The position numbers and the translations under genes are program-made. A stretch of 64,000 bases of DNA from Zygnema cylindricum (lineage: Eukaryota > Streptophyta > Zygnematophyceae > Zygnematales > Zygnemataceae), in assembly GCA_037447655.1 (NCBI GenBank), contig JBBHKE010002302.1, positions 35,779 through 99,778 on the forward strand, given 5' to 3'. Positions 11,839-23,759 of the stretch are shown here, in pieces (within the stretch, counting starts at the first letter, position 1; every line of letters begins with the position of its first letter). The notes beneath the pieces are model-generated. The model ran no database searches. It worked only from the letters and a program-made list of their open reading frames with translations, and was not told the DNA's origin.

Positions 11839-11944
11839 ACACATATCTTTATACAAATTATAGACCTTTGGTTGTCCGTTTCAAAACCTTTAAATAGGTT
11901 ATCTTTCTATCCGTTTGCACTCATAAACGACGTGTCCCCCGACT

Positions 11945-12070
11945 GACGTTAACAAACAGGTAACGTTGCCCCTCGGCCCATTTCAGCAAACGGGTAGCGT
12001 TGTCCCTCGGCCCACGTCAGCAAACGGGTAACTTTGTCGCTTTGGTAACGTCAGCAAACAAGTAACTTTC
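11945..12070. repeat. About 39-bp tandem repeat, 3-4 copies
   Basis: Repeated blocks containing AACGTCAGCAAACGGGTAAC and TTGTCCCTCGGCCCA words, with GC-richer copies in the middle. No gene is recognised in 11214-12683 beyond this and the two preceding repeats. Confidence 0.7.
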
Positions 12071-12683
12071 AAAGTACTCCCTCAGCAATCATTCTTCACC
12101 GCCAGATCTTGGCTTGATCCTCTCAGTGAATAAAAATGAAAGCCGCCACGTGCACTAAAGAGTCTTCAACCGTCAATCATTTGTTCTTAACCGTCCGATT
12201 ATAGGATGCTGGTAGTTCAAAAACTAGTCGTCCTTTTCAACAACTACGATTTCATGCCGTAAATTCTTTGCTCGATTTTACATCAATCGTTGTGTTGATT
12301 TGGGTCGCGTCAACAAAAATCCGTACGGACTAATTGAATAATATAATAAAACTAAGACGTTTTGATAAAAAGAACATGGTCCATGCGTGTGTAACGGGCA
12401 TGATAAAGGGGCAAGATAAAACACGACACAGTCCGTGCCCGTGTAACGGGCGTTGGTTTACTATTAATCAAAAATAATGTTACGACTTAGGGCTTCCATT
12501 AACGAATAAAGTGAGGTTATTCACTAAAGGTCGTAATACCATTTTTTTTTGTTGGGTGAGGGTCGTCGTCCATCAAGCGTTTCTTGTAATCGTACTTACA
12601 CGTTTATTACCATTAATATTTTGATCAGTTATCCATCAGGTCGTGACAATAAAGAACATATCGTAGTTTGCGATTGGAACCAC
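12071..12683. other. No feature recognised
   Basis: AT-rich intergenic DNA between the tandem repeat and the 5' LTR of element E-A. I see no coding, RNA or transposon signature here. Confidence 0.5.
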
Positions 12684-12896
12684 GTAGGTGTTGAAATTAG
12701 AAGATTTATAGAGTATTTTCTATGTGTAAAAATGTTAGTATAAAAGGAAAAGAAAAGGACGGACAACCTACCTCCACCTCCTCTCTCTAGCCCCCCATAC
12801 TTATTGTAGCCACTAAAGGATAGAGAGGGTGGTTGATCCATGGCAACCTTAGTTCAACAGGCATTTATTTTCAGTAGGTTACTAAAAATATATCCG

Positions 12897-12976
12897 ACGA
12901 ACCCGGGATTTGATCCCGGTACTTGCCGATCATCAAGTTGGCCGATAGCGGTCAGCTTTATCCTATTAGACTAGGA
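12897..12976 (-). other. tRNA-like (Pol III-type) module, antisense in the E-A 5' LTR
   Basis: Read on the minus strand, a region with a GCGGTCAGC-complement arm is followed by a hairpin CCGGGATCAAATCCCGG, which resembles a tRNA T arm with its B box. A T5 run follows about 15 bases further. The same module is at the same place in the other LTRs of this clade. No complete cloverleaf was established. Confidence 0.55.
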
Positions 12977-13263
12977 TCAATGCTAAATGTTATAGTATGT
13001 GTTAGATATATATTTATTTAAGAAGGAACAAATTCATTTAACAGAAACTGTATACGTCATGCATAGATACAACTTTATAAAGTACGAAGTACGATACTAT
13101 TGCGAAACGGATACCGCGCATTTTGTTTCGACAGCGAAACAAATGTCGCACAAGTATTTATAACGGCTGAGATTGCATTTCGATTCAAATCCAACGGCGC
13201 ACATCATCGCCGAAATCTCGGAGTGGTCACTTTGGCTTTTTGTGACACGGCATAACCTAGCGC

Positions 13264-13269
13264 CACGTG
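13264..13269. promoter_or_regulatory. G-box (CACGTG) in LTR U3
   Basis: CACGTG in GCCACGTGG context, the core bound by plant bZIP and bHLH factors. Every other complete LTR of this clade keeps a CACGTG in the same part of U3: 29541, 32765, 33731, 34668, 35864, 35928, 46509 and 52128. Confidence 0.6.
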
Positions 13270-13502
13270 GAGAGATCACATTTGGTCGCGGGAATTCCAA
13301 AGAACTTACGGACGAGTAAAAGGAGGGCACTCGTCCACGTAATAGCATTGTCGTACATTTGTCGTACAAAAGGTACACCGACAATAGTACTTTGTGGTAC
13401 GATACAGCAATATAATTGGTCGGTACTTTAGTAGATAGGAATTATTAGAGGGAATCAAGACTTAGTGTTTTTGGTACAGTCACCTCTCCACTTGAGGGTT
13501 TG

Positions 13503-13510
13503 TATAAAAA
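13503..13510 (+). promoter_or_regulatory. TATA-like box of the E-A 5' LTR
   Basis: TATAAAAA after a CT-rich CACCTCTCC run. The solo LTR has TATAAAT in the matching place (29784-29790). This would put the U3/R boundary about 190 bases from the LTR end. Confidence 0.55.
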
Positions 13511-13724
13511 AGGCATATTTGCCACCCCATAACTTATCGCCTGGTTGGGCATTTTCAAAGATTATTTTTCCTATAAACTCAAGGGAGTCGAGGCTGCACA
13601 AGGGTGCACTCAGATTGTCTGCTTGTCTGCTTGGGTAGCAGTGGTTGCCATTGATAGTGGGTTAGTTAGTAACTATCTAGAGGCTTCCTATATTGTGTAG
13701 TCCAATGGAGGACACATAATTGCA

Positions 13725-13739
13725 AGTTATGGGTCCACC
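13725..13739 (+). other. E-A primer-binding site (half-tRNA initiator-Met type)
   Basis: AGTTATGGGTCCACC lies directly after the LTR. It differs at two positions from GGTTATGGGCCCACC, the complement of nucleotides 25-39 of plant initiator tRNA-Met as I recall that tRNA. It is also within the gag frame (V-M-G-P-P). Confidence 0.7.
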
Positions 13740-14704
13740 CTTTAGGGTGCCCACCTTCAATGGAACAAGTTTCATCTATTGGGAAGCCATGATGATGGGA
13801 GCTTTGTGCGAAAAACGATACAGGGGTATCGACACTAGACAAGTGAAACGTGCACCTTCAGGAACTCCACTAGGATTTGGAGGGGTAAGGTTTCCTGCAG
13901 CAACGGTTGCCTTAGCAGAGGAGGTAGATGATGGGGAAAGCTGTGTGTCTGAAAAAGGGAAAGGGAAGGAGACACCCCTCACTACTATTGCCACAGTACT
14001 GGGAGCGGCGAACGTGAAGACCGCGGAGAACGATACTCAAATGTGGGAGGATGTAAACATGGCTGCCAAGAACTTCATTCTGAGGCATCTCACTCAAGCT
14101 TTGGCCACCCCTCATCTTCACATTTTTAAGGCCGAGGAGTTGTGGGTGAGTTAGGTGGAGATTTATAGAGTTGGAACTATTCAGGAGCTCCAGTTGGCTG
14201 AATAAAAACTAGTGAGTTCCACTTACAAAGGAGAAAAGATGTTAGATTACCGTAATGATCTTTCTTGTTTGTATATGGTGATGGAAAGTGCCGGGTGGAC
14301 AGGTACAATAAAAATGAAAGATAACACCCTTATCACGAAGTTACTTGATGAGTACGAGAACATAGTGTACCGAGTACAGGAAATGCGTGATAGTTCATGG
14401 AAATGGAACACAGTGGTCAGGATGATACTTGTGCAGGAAAACACAATGGAGATTAGGAGAGGAGGAAAGTGCATTCAAGCTCTAGCAACAGAAGGGAACC
14501 GATGGGGGAAGGACCTAAAGAAACCTTACAAAGGGGAAAGAGATCATTCTGGAGGAACAAGGCCCCCAAAGGGTCTTTGTCATTTTTGCAAAAAACTAGG
14601 ACACTTCATCGCAGATTGTGTCAAGATGTCGGAGCTGAGGCTTTTAGAAACCGTGGAGGGGGTTCTTCCGGAGGGAAGAAAAATGCACTTGTGGTTACAA
14701 AACT
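13732..14704 (+). pseudogene. E-A gag (broken)
   Basis: Gag starts within the LTR and PBS and reads VMGPPFRVPTFNG. Pieces at 13732-14154 and 14212-14704 keep the usual copia Gag order: N-terminal FNG...Y.W-like region, a central helical region (NFILRHLTQAL, KMLDYRNDLSCLY), an IRRGGK block, and a CCHC zinc knuckle CHFCKKLGHFIADC at 14578-14619. In the LTR part a TAA stop (13714-13716) now follows four codons. A stop at 14152-14154 and a frame change after the knuckle break it further. The product would have been the capsid/nucleocapsid that packages the element's RNA. Confidence 0.88.
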
Positions 14705-16010
14705 GACAGGAGAAACGGAGGATGAGTCTTATGAGGAGGAGGGGGAGCTTCTTCTTGACGAGAGTCTGGAGGAGAAAGAGATCCCTCTGAGACAGAAGTG
14801 TGCCCTTGGAGCAATTCGGGAAGCTCCACAGGGAGGATGGATCATCGACTCAGGTGCATCCATGCATATGTGTTGTGATAATGAACTCTTCACTAAGCTA
14901 AGAAAGATCCCTACTGTAGAGCGAGAGAGAGAGAGTATGGGGATGGGAGAGTGGTTACTAAAGATCTAGTGGGATCATTAGATCTGAAAGTCTTACTGGA
15001 GGGTAAGACTTCAGTACTTACATTCTCAGATGTACTCTATATTCCTCAGCTGAGTAAAAATCTTGTCTCTATGTGTGTGTTAGATGAGAAAGAGTTTGAT
15101 ACCTTTACTAGAAAGGGAGTCTTTATAGCTAAGTATGTGGATGAAGTTAACTTCACGGCAGTCAAGGGTAGCCAAGGTATGTTAAGGCTGAACCTGGGTA
15201 ATGAAAAGAAAAATGCTTATTATGTTGGTGTTCCTAAGTTGATGATTTGGCATAAGCAGTTGGGGGATGTGCATTTTGATAGGTCGAGGGAAATAAAAAA
15301 GCTTGGGGTAGTAGAAGGCATTCAATTTGGGGATAATGAAATGATGGATGATTGTAGTGGCTCTGCTCAAAGTAAGGCTCACTGACTTCCCTTTCTCAAA
15401 GCCACCAAAAATAGAGGTGAGAAAGTATTAGATTTGGTCCACACAGATATTTGGGGACTGCAAAAGTACCTTTTGTTGGAGGAAAGAGGTTCATGATGAC
15501 AATAACCGATGATTGGTCTAGATACTCTAGAGTCTACTTTTTAAAAACAAAGTCTGAAGCATCAAATTACTTCAAAGAATATAAAGCATGGAGTGAGAAG
15601 TTGGATGAAACCCCCATTAAGAGGATAATGATGGGGGGGAATATACCTCTAACGAGTTTGAGGAATATCTGAGAGATGAGGGAGTGCAGCACCAGAAAAC
15701 TGTGCCATATAACCTGGAACAAAATGGGGTGGCTAAGAGGTTGAATCAAACACTAGGAGATAGTGCATGCAGTATGTTGGCCCACAAGAAAATAGGAAAG
15801 AGATTTTGGGCAGAAGCAATGAACTGTGCCAACTACATTAAGAATGTAGTCCTTACCTCAATTGTAAAGGGAGTGACACCTTATGAGAGATGGGGTGGAA
15901 GGAAACCAGATATCTCACACCTTAAAGTATTCGATAGCCAAGTTTACAGCCTTGACACGGATAGGAAAAACTAGAAACTAGATGCAAACCTAGATACTTT
16001 GTGAGATATG
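14705..16010 (+). pseudogene. E-A protease and integrase (broken)
   Basis: The aspartic protease motif IIDSGASMHM is at about 14841-14870. Downstream comes the GAG-pre-integrase zinc region, with HKQLG at about 15250 and CSGSAQSK at about 15356, where a cysteine of the HHCC set has become serine. The integrase core has HTDIWG at about 15440 and EQNGVAKRLNQ at about 15718. The central SDNGGEY block is garbled by a frameshift at about 15630. The C-terminal part (RKPDISHLKVF) reaches 15974. These would have matured the polyprotein and inserted the cDNA; here both are destroyed. Confidence 0.88.
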
Positions 16011-18012
16011 ATGAGGATGGATATCATTCTGGTCAAACACCTAGTTGTCATGGATGAAGAGAAGTCATTTTACCCCTTCAAATATACAAAGAAAATAAGA
16101 ATAAAATTTGAGTCCGAAAGTGAGAAGAACTTGGTTGTTCCCGAAAGGGACATGAGTGAAACCGTGATTGCAGATTCAAGGGAGATTCGAGATACAGGGG
16201 ACTCACCGGAAACCTCACATACGTCTATGGACTTCGAGGAGATAGAAGACGTGGGACTAGAACCGGCTTCTATGGACAGGGGAGCCGATGAGACAGTGAG
16301 GTGAAATTCAAGACTTCCATCCATTCCAGCTTTGGAGTGTGAGGGAGGGAGAAGGAGCAGCAAAAGGATTCATGAAAAACAAGCCACTCATAAGGTGACT
16401 ATGCTATCTCACCCAGATGAGCCTCAATCTTACTCTGAGGCAGTGAATAGTCCAGAGAAAGAAAGATGGATTAGAGCCATAAATGATGAGATGGCCTGCA
16501 TCATGGAAACAAATACTTGGGAACTAGCGAATTGTCCTCCAGACAAAAAAACCTTATGGGTGTAAATGGGTATTTAAACTAAAACTGAACCCTGATAATA
16601 CCATCGAGAGATATAAAGCTAGATTGGTAGCGAAAGGGTTCACCCAAAAGGAGGGGATTGAATATGAGAAGACCTTTGCTCCAGTTGTTCGGTTCCCCTC
16701 AGTAAATATTCTCCTCAGCCTGGCAGCAGCGGAAGACATGGAAATACACCAGATGGACATTAAGAGTGCTTTTCTTAATGGTGAGTTAGAGGAAGAAATT
16801 TTCATGAGGCAACCCGAGGGGTTCGTGGAAGAAGGAGAAGAGAGCAAAGTTTGCAGACTCATAAAGTCTTTATATTGAATGAAGCAGACTCCATGACAGT
16901 CGAATAAGAAACTAGATGAGTTTCTCACCGGTTTGGGATATATCCGTATCAGTTTGACCATTCTATCTTAATGTTTTAAGATGAGAATGGTTTCATTTTT
17001 ATTGCAATTTATGTGGATGATCTGCTTATGTTGAGTAAATCTTTGGAAATAATAAATAAGTTAAAGAAAGATCTTAGAAGCACATTTGATATGAAGGATT
17101 AAGGGGAGGCAAGATATATTTTGGGGATTCAAATGGAGAGAGATAGGGGGAAGAAGATTATCAGACTTACTCAGAAAAAAGCAATAGGTTATATGCTTGA
17201 GAATTTCTAGATGGAAAATGCTAACAGTTGTACCACTCCCATGGACTTGAAAAAAGTAAGTGATGGGAGTGTAGAAGAAGGAGTGATGATCTTAGACAGT
17301 CAGATGAGTTTAGAGGAGAGAGATTTTATGAAGTCTATCCCTTATAGACAGGTCGTAAGAAGTTTAATCTATTTTATGAACTGTACCAAGTAGGACATAA
17401 CGACAACAATTGGAGTATTCAATAGGAGTCTTAATGATCCTAGGAAGAGAGACTGGGAGGCAGCCAAGAGAGTCATGAGATATCTTGTGGGAACTAGAGA
17501 GTTATGGTTACATTTGGGAGGGGAGCACACTGACATCACTACTTCGAGTGATGCCAGTTATCGGGACGCACCTATGAGAAGATGCACTTCTGGGTAAGTG
17601 TTGTATGTTGGGGAAGGTGCATGCCTGTTGGAGCAGTAAGCAACAAAAGGTGGTTGCTCAGTCTACTATCGAGGCTGAGTACATGGCCTCTTGTTCTGCT
17701 GTGAAAGATTTGATCTGGGTCAAGTCATTGTTGCAAGAACAAGGGTATATGAAGGAGGGAGTGCATGAAGTGTTTTGTGATACTCAAGCTGCCATTGCAA
17801 TTGCAGTTAATCCAAAACATCATTTTAAAGCTAAGTATATAGACATAAGATTGACTTTTGTGAGGGAAAAAGTTGAGAATATGATTGTGAATCTTGTATA
17901 TAGATCTGATGAGGAAATGGTGGCTGATATGATGACAAAACTAGTGGCCTCTCCTACATTGAAATATTGTAGAGAAAAATGTGGACCTAAACTGAAGGTA
18001 AAATTAGACTAG
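16011..18012 (+). pseudogene. E-A reverse transcriptase and RNase H (broken)
   Basis: The copia RT signature is present: [23 protein letters not shown] (about 16618-16684), QMDIKSAFLNGELEEEIFMRQPEGF, and YVDDLLMLSKS at about 17010. These are followed by CTTPMDLKK, SLIYFMNCTK, and the RNase H region WSSKQQKVVAQSTIEAEYMA...VADMMTK up to the stop at 18012. In-frame stops occur at about 16876, 16894, 17099 and 17209. The C-terminal open frame 17605-18012 is the longest intact piece. Confidence 0.9.
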
Positions 18013-18025
18013 AAAATAAGGGGAG

Positions 18026-19060
18026 TGTTGAAATTAATAGATTTCTAGAGAATTTTCTAGGTTTTAAATATGTTAGTATAAAAGGAAAAGAAAAGGACGG
18101 ACAACTTTCCTCAACCTCCTCTCTCTAGCCCCTATACTTGTTGTAATCACTGAAGGATAGAGAGGGTGGTTGATCCATGGCTGCCTTAGTTCAACAGGCA
18201 GTTATTTTTAGTAGGTTACTAAAAATATATCTGAAGGACCCGAGATTTGATCTGGTACTTGCCGATCGTCAAGTTGGCCGATAGCGGTCAACTTTATCCT
18301 ATAAGACTAGGATCAATGCTAAATGCTATAGCATGTGTCAGATATATATTAATTTAAGAAGGAACAAATTCATTTAACTGAAACTGTATACGGCATACGT
18401 AGATACAGTTTTATAAAGTACGAAGTACGATACTATTGCGAAACGGATACCGCGCATTTTGTTTCGACAGCGAAACAAATGTCGCGCAAGTATTTATAAC
18501 GGCTGAGATTGCATTTCGATTCAAATCCAACGGCGCACATCATCGTCGAAATCTCGGAGTGGTCACTTTGGCTTTTTGTGACATGGTATGACCTAGCGCC
18601 ATATGGAGAGATCACATTTGGTCGCGGGAATTCCAAAGAACCTACAGACGAGTAAAAAAAGGGCACGTGTCCACGTAATAGCCTTGTCGTACATTTGTCG
18701 TACAAAAGGTACACCGACAGTAGTACTTTCTGTTACGATATAGCAATATAATTGGTCCGTACTTTAGTAGCTAGGAGTTATTAGAGGGAATCAGGACTTA
18801 CTGTTTTTGGTACAGTCACCTCTCCCCTTGAGGGTTTGTATTAAATAGGCATATTTGCCACCCCATAACTTATCGCCTGGTTGGGCGTTTTCAGATATTC
18901 TTTTTCCTACGGACTCAAGGGAGTCCACGCTGCACAAGGGTGCAGTTAGATTGTTTGCTTGTCTGATTGAGTAGCAGTGGTTGCCATTGAAAATGGGTTA
19001 GTTAGTAATTATTTAGAGGCTTCTTGTATTCTGTAGTCTAATGGAGGACACATAATTGTA
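18026..19060 (+). repeat. E-A 3' LTR
   Basis: Starts TGTTGAAATTAATAG after the purine tract and ends ATTGTA, where the usual terminal CA has become TA. It carries the same antisense tRNA-like module (about 18240-18310). Its TATA box has decayed to TTAAATA, and its G-box has decayed to CATATG. Confidence 0.9.
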
Positions 19061-19065
19061 GAAGG

Positions 19066-20464
19066 CTCTTGTTCAGAAGACGAAGATTAAAATATATGAA
19101 AAGTACAAATTTTGAAGGGCATTTTTGCACAAGCGGAAAAAAATTAAAATTTGTACAAACATATTTTATGTTAATATTTTTACGTGCGTACTATATAATT
19201 ATGTGTATCGTGCAATTATGTTTAAACACAAAGTCTTTTCCCTGAACAAAAATAAGCGTTAGAGGATATCGTGTGCTAAAGGTTTTTCAGTGGCTTTTGG
19301 TGGATTTGAATCCACCCTGTATAAAGGCTAATGGCCTTTGCCAATTTTTAGGCTGCCATCGCTCGTTCGCCGTTGATTATATCATTTGTTTCCAAGTGTG
19401 CCAATAGACACGTACAATGTTTGGCAATTTTAGATTTGAGGACGCTGTCCAACCATCAATAGAAGGAGCGTTAGCTTCGAAAACTCAAAATCGTACGGTT
19501 GAAATTGTTGCCCGAAAGTTTGGAGAACCTCTAATATAAATGTTTTATAAAAAAAAAAAAAAATCCAAGTTAAGGTACGTTTTTCAGAAAACAACCTCAA
19601 TTTTTGCTTGATCGTGTCCACCTTGAAACATTTTTATTGAAATTCTCTGAGGTTGCTAGCGTAAACCTTGACCGTCGATGTTTTACTTCATAAAATTGGA
19701 AATGTCATCACTCTAACATTTTCGTTTTGTGGCTAGTGAACTCAATGAAGATAATACACACACACTATATGTTTAAAATTGGGCCATATGAAAAAGAGAA
19801 AATATAACTATGATGAACGCACAGTCAAGTGTTTAAATGTCGTATAGTAAATGTACATTGCGCCAAGGTGGTATTTTCAGGGTGAAATGCATTTTAAGTT
19901 GAAAAAACACACAATTTGACGTCACTTCAAATATCTTTATACCTCTCTACTCCAAATTTAGGTCATCCTTGTACGCCAAAATAAAAAACTAATAATGTAT
20001 GCATAACTCTCGTTTGGATAAACTTTTCCCGTAGTGTAAGCGGTATAGCCTACGTTCATGAACTCATTTGAACATGAGAGAACATGTTCACGTGATTTCC
20101 CTCCATTTTTATTGCTTGGAATGAAATCGAAGTGCGCTTTTCCGTGTGGACGTTCTCACTTCAGCGTGTCGGCGCCATTATTTAACACTTTTTCTTGTAC
20201 CATTTTACGAAATAACTAGCAGTTTTCGTCTAGTCTCAAGTATTTCGAACACTACACTAATTAGAAACTTAACGTCATTAGTTGCATTTGCAAAAAACTA
20301 CTTTATTAGAGATAAGGGACTATATTAAGGTAAATTTACCCTATTAAAATGAATCACCAACAACATTATTAGAGTTAAATATCTATTTCAGGGAATACAT
20401 CATGGTATTGATTGTTTTGGTTTCCGCACAATCACTTATGTTATTTTGTCAAGGGTTGCACGTT
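19066..20464. other. No feature recognised
   Basis: AT-rich DNA between E-A and E-B. Short open frames only. I see no transposon ends, RNA gene or conserved coding word. Confidence 0.5.
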
Positions 20465-20469
20465 TGAAT

Positions 20470-21163
20470 TGTTGTCCATAGCCTATTTCAGCCATGGGTT
20501 ACTCACGGAAACACCCACAGACTACCTCAAAAACAGCTGTGTTTCAGACAGCACAGATTACTCCAAACTGAACAGAATAACCTCAAACAGCACCAATATG
20601 CAGTATACCATATACACTATAAACCCCCAAAGTTACAGCTGAATCCACCAAGGCATCTAGAAGATATAGGCTCCAGAGTTTCACAAAAACGCTGACAGCT
20701 TCACAAACTAACCACTTAGACTGCTCACAGAATCTTACAGAGATACTGGAATATAATGAAACTTTACACACATGTATATTCTATATCATAGAATACCTCC
20801 ACAAAGTTTCACCTGAAAGCACCAAACAAAGTGATCACACCAACAGGTCAAAGATGCAGAAAACAGTTGCCATTGCTTTGATAAACTTGACTGCGATACA
20901 TAAAATAATCTAAGTCCTGCAGGTTATTCTCAGAGTACGGAGGCATACCAGCCGTACTGTATCTACTTTAATAACCTAACTAGTCAAAAGGACAAACCTC
21001 TGTTGTACAGAATATTTACACCGTACTCTTCGTATGTCAGAAACCAAGCTACCACTAAGCAACTACTAAGCTACCACTACCGTACAATCATCATTACTCG
21101 AGATCTATCCTAGTCATATTATCCGCAGCTGCGACTAACAGATTTGAATATCGTCCCGTAACA
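20470..21163 (-). repeat. E-B 3' LTR
   Basis: On the minus strand it starts TGTTACGGGACG and ends GGACAACA. It matches 23010-23717 nearly throughout, except its first 36 bases (21128-21163), which have no counterpart in the 5' copy. It has no obvious tRNA-like module. Confidence 0.82.
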
Positions 21164-22270
21164 GCTCCCCCTATGCCATAAACGTCAAATTGTCCTTTCA
21201 AAAAGAATACATCTCTCTAGTAACTCTGAATTCCACCCGTAATCGTCACTTACTCATATGATCAGTATTTGTCAAAAATATCTATCTTCTACCCACTTTC
21301 ATCAACCAATTGTTGTACCTTCCCCCTATCAAATACTTCTATGTCATCGCTGCGCTGGTATGCTGCGTCACTGCTTCGCGACGTGAACTGCTTGCGTTGA
21401 TCCACCACTGCTTCCGCTACCTCCTTCGGTTTTCAAAAATACATAAGTAACACTTTTTTTTTCTTTTCAACTAACTCAACAAGAAATAAGATTAAATCTA
21501 AAATCCTACCAAAAATATTGAATGTCAAAAGGAGCTAAGACATGCCTGTAATATAAGTTTTTCCAAAATTAAGATTTCTCTAAATTCACGTTTTCCAGAA
21601 AATCATTTCTCTCGCTCTCTTCTCTTAATCACTTTTCGAGCATGCTTTTTTCCGCTCTTGATCCGTTGAATATTGTATATTCTAATTGTTTTCTTCACCA
21701 TCTTTTGTCTTTTCTGAAAATTTTCATTTCTGTCACAGTTTTCTACTTTTTTAATGTCAAAAATATTAATTTTATGTTTTACCTCTATGTTTTTCTTCGT
21801 AGATTTGCTATTCCCATTAATTTCATTCATCTGAGAAATTTTAATTTTGATTCTTCATCTTTTCAGCTGCACTCTTTTCCTCCTATTTTCTTTTCCTATA
21901 TTTCTAACGTTTGCATTTCTATTATATTTTTCACTCCCACAAACTTCTTTTCTCGATCCAATTTTGTGAATAGTTTTTCTTTGTTCTTCTCCTAGTTCAC
22001 CAATTTCCACATCCAACTTAAATGTAGTTTCTGCTTCTAAGTGTCCATCTCTTCCTTCTTCATTTTTCCTTACTTCAATAAACTCTTCCTCCTGTAACTC
22101 TTTTGTACTCACCAATCTGTCGTCGGGAAAAGAGACAGACATCAAATCCTTTTTTCTGTCACCTCCTTCTCCTCATTCCGAACAACAATTGTGTATGCCT
22201 TTTGTCATTGGTTGAGTCTTGTCTCTTACTCATGAAAGAACTTGATTCTCTTCTTGTTGATGGTCAAACT
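21164..22270 (-). other. E-B 3' interior: charged low-complexity coding remnant, no pol
   Basis: On the minus strand this part is purine-rich and codes lysine/glutamate/arginine-rich stretches, for example open frames 22145-21855 and 21830-21603. No protease DSG, integrase or RT motif is seen. It may be an acquired or degenerate segment; I cannot name a function. Confidence 0.5.
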
Positions 22271-23035
22271 AGGTTGTTGTCCCATCCATCTCTGAAATTC
22301 CCTGTAACACATGCACTTTTATATGACGGACATACCTTGAAGGTATGTCCCAAATCATTACAATAAAAGCAATTCTTTTGCCGATCTCCAAACTCGTTAT
22401 TTTTTTTTAATTTTCTGAAACTGAGACTTAAATTCCTATATATTCCTCTTACTTAATAAAACCTTTCTATTAGCCTCTTCATCTAGAACAGCACGTCTTG
22501 CTACAATTAAGCTCTAATCCATTTTATCAATTAAATTCAGTCGATCTAAAGCACTCTTATATTCTTTAGGTAGACTTCTCATTAATAATATAGCTTGTTG
22601 GTTATCTGTAAAGTTTCCTCCTGCCAAATCATTTTCTGCAAATAATACTTGTAAGTCAATACAGTGTTTCTCCATACTACCTCCTACATACTTGAATTCA
22701 ACTATTTCGGTAACATTGCTAAGCTAATGATATAAAGAATTATTTGCATACATACATTCTAAGCACTTCTATAATTCAGATGCTTTTTTAAAACTTAAGT
22801 ATGACATTACCAAATCCTCAGTCAATGAGTTCTTGATAACCCTTAGACACTCATGATTTCTCCTTTTTCATCCATTTGATGTTTCGGCCTAGGTACCGTC
22901 CACCACATCCATTAGCTCCATCATCTCGAAGTAGCTCTCGAGTGCACACTTCCAGTAGTGATATTTTGATACATCAAATATAGGTAGACATGGGTGTGGG
23001 CCCATAACCTGTTGTCCATAGCCTATTTCAGCCAT
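22271..23035 (-). pseudogene. E-B gag (broken)
   Basis: The start codon at 23035-23033 lies inside the LTR and reads MAEIGYGQQVMGPH across the PBS. Then follow PIFDVSKYHYWKCALESYFEMM (UBN2-type Gag start), TDNQQAILLMRSLPKEYKSAL, and a CCHC knuckle CFYCNDLGHTFKVC at 22371-22330. Several in-frame stops and frame changes interrupt it, for example after VVDGT. It would encode the particle-forming Gag. Confidence 0.8.
22995..23009 (-). other. E-B primer-binding site (half-tRNA type)
   Basis: On the minus strand GGTTATGGGCCCACA follows the LTR's terminal CA directly. Fourteen of 15 positions match the complement of initiator tRNA-Met nucleotides 25-39. Confidence 0.75.
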
Positions 23036-23717
23036 GGATTACTCACGGAAACACCCACAGACTACCTCAAACATAGCTGTGTTTCAGACAGCACAAATTA
23101 CTCCACAATAAACAGAATCACTTCAAACTGCAACAATATGCAGTATACCATATACATTGTAAACTCCCAAAGTAAGAGCCAAATCCACTAAGGCATCTAA
23201 AAGATATAAGCTCCAGAGTTTCCCAAAAACAATTGACAGCTTAACAAAATAACCACTTAGACTGCTCACCGAATTTTATAGACATACTGAAATACAATGA
23301 AACTTCACACACATATAGATTTTATATCGTAGAATAACTCCACAAAGTTTGATATGAAATCACTAAACATAGTGATCACACCAACAGGTCAAATATGCAG
23401 AAAACAGTTTGCCATTGCTTTGATTAACTTGACTGCGATACATAAAATAATCTAAGTCCTGCAAGTTATACTCAGACTACTGAATGTACGGAGGCATACT
23501 AGCCGTACTGTATCTACTCTAATAAACTAATTAGTCAAAAGGACAAACCTATCTACTCTAATAAACTAATTAGTCAAAAGGACAAACCTATGTTTTATAG
23601 AATATTTACATCGCACTCTTAGTATGTCAGAAACCAAGCTACCGCTAAGCAACTACTAAGTTACCACTACCGTACAATCATCATTACTCGAAACCTATCC
23701 TATTCATATTATCCGCA
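23010..23717 (-). repeat. E-B 5' LTR (outer end lost)
   Basis: Matches 20470-21127, with an internal direct duplication of about 40 bp near 23510-23590 that is absent from the 3' copy. Similarity stops at 23717, where GC-richer repeat DNA begins. Confidence 0.8.
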
Positions 23718-23759
23718 ACTGAGCTAGCTGTGCTGGCTGCGCTTGTCCGTACGGATCAT

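Larger units (their letters stand above)
12689..13724 (+). repeat. E-A 5' LTR
   Basis: Starts TGTTGAAATTAG and ends ATTGCA just before the primer-binding site. It contains an antisense tRNA-like module (about 12897-12976), a G-box CACGTG (13264-13269), a TATA-like TATAAAAA (13503-13510) about 215 bases before the end, and the gag start codon ATG at 13705-13707. Confidence 0.9.
12689..19060 (+). mobile_element. Element E-A: degenerate full-length Ty1/copia LTR retrotransposon
   Basis: Two direct LTRs of about 1.04 kb (12689-13724 and 18026-19060) bound a 4.3-kb interior. The domain order is gag, protease, integrase, reverse transcriptase, RNase H, which is the Ty1/copia order. A purine tract AAAATAAGGGGAG precedes the 3' LTR. 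Flanking 5-mers GTAGG (12684-12688) and GAAGG (19061-19065) match at four of five positions, consistent with an aged target duplication. Many stops and frameshifts show that it is dead. Its LTRs differ from each other at many sites; for example the G-box at 13264 is CATATG in the 3' copy. Confidence 0.93.
20470..23717 (-). mobile_element. Element E-B: copia-type LTR element with gag but no pol (TR-GAG-like)
   Basis: Two direct repeats (20470-21163 and 23010-23717) in minus orientation flank an interior of about 1.85 kb. The interior begins (minus strand) with PBS GGTTATGGGCCCACA (23009-22995) and a copia-type gag. It then has a lysine/glutamate-rich stretch and reaches the other LTR without any protease, integrase or RT motif. 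CATAGGGGGAGC (the complement of GCTCCCCCTATG at 21164-21175) is the probable purine tract. The 5' LTR is truncated or diverged beyond 23717, so the target duplication cannot be read. Non-autonomous TR-GAG elements are a known plant class. Confidence 0.8.
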
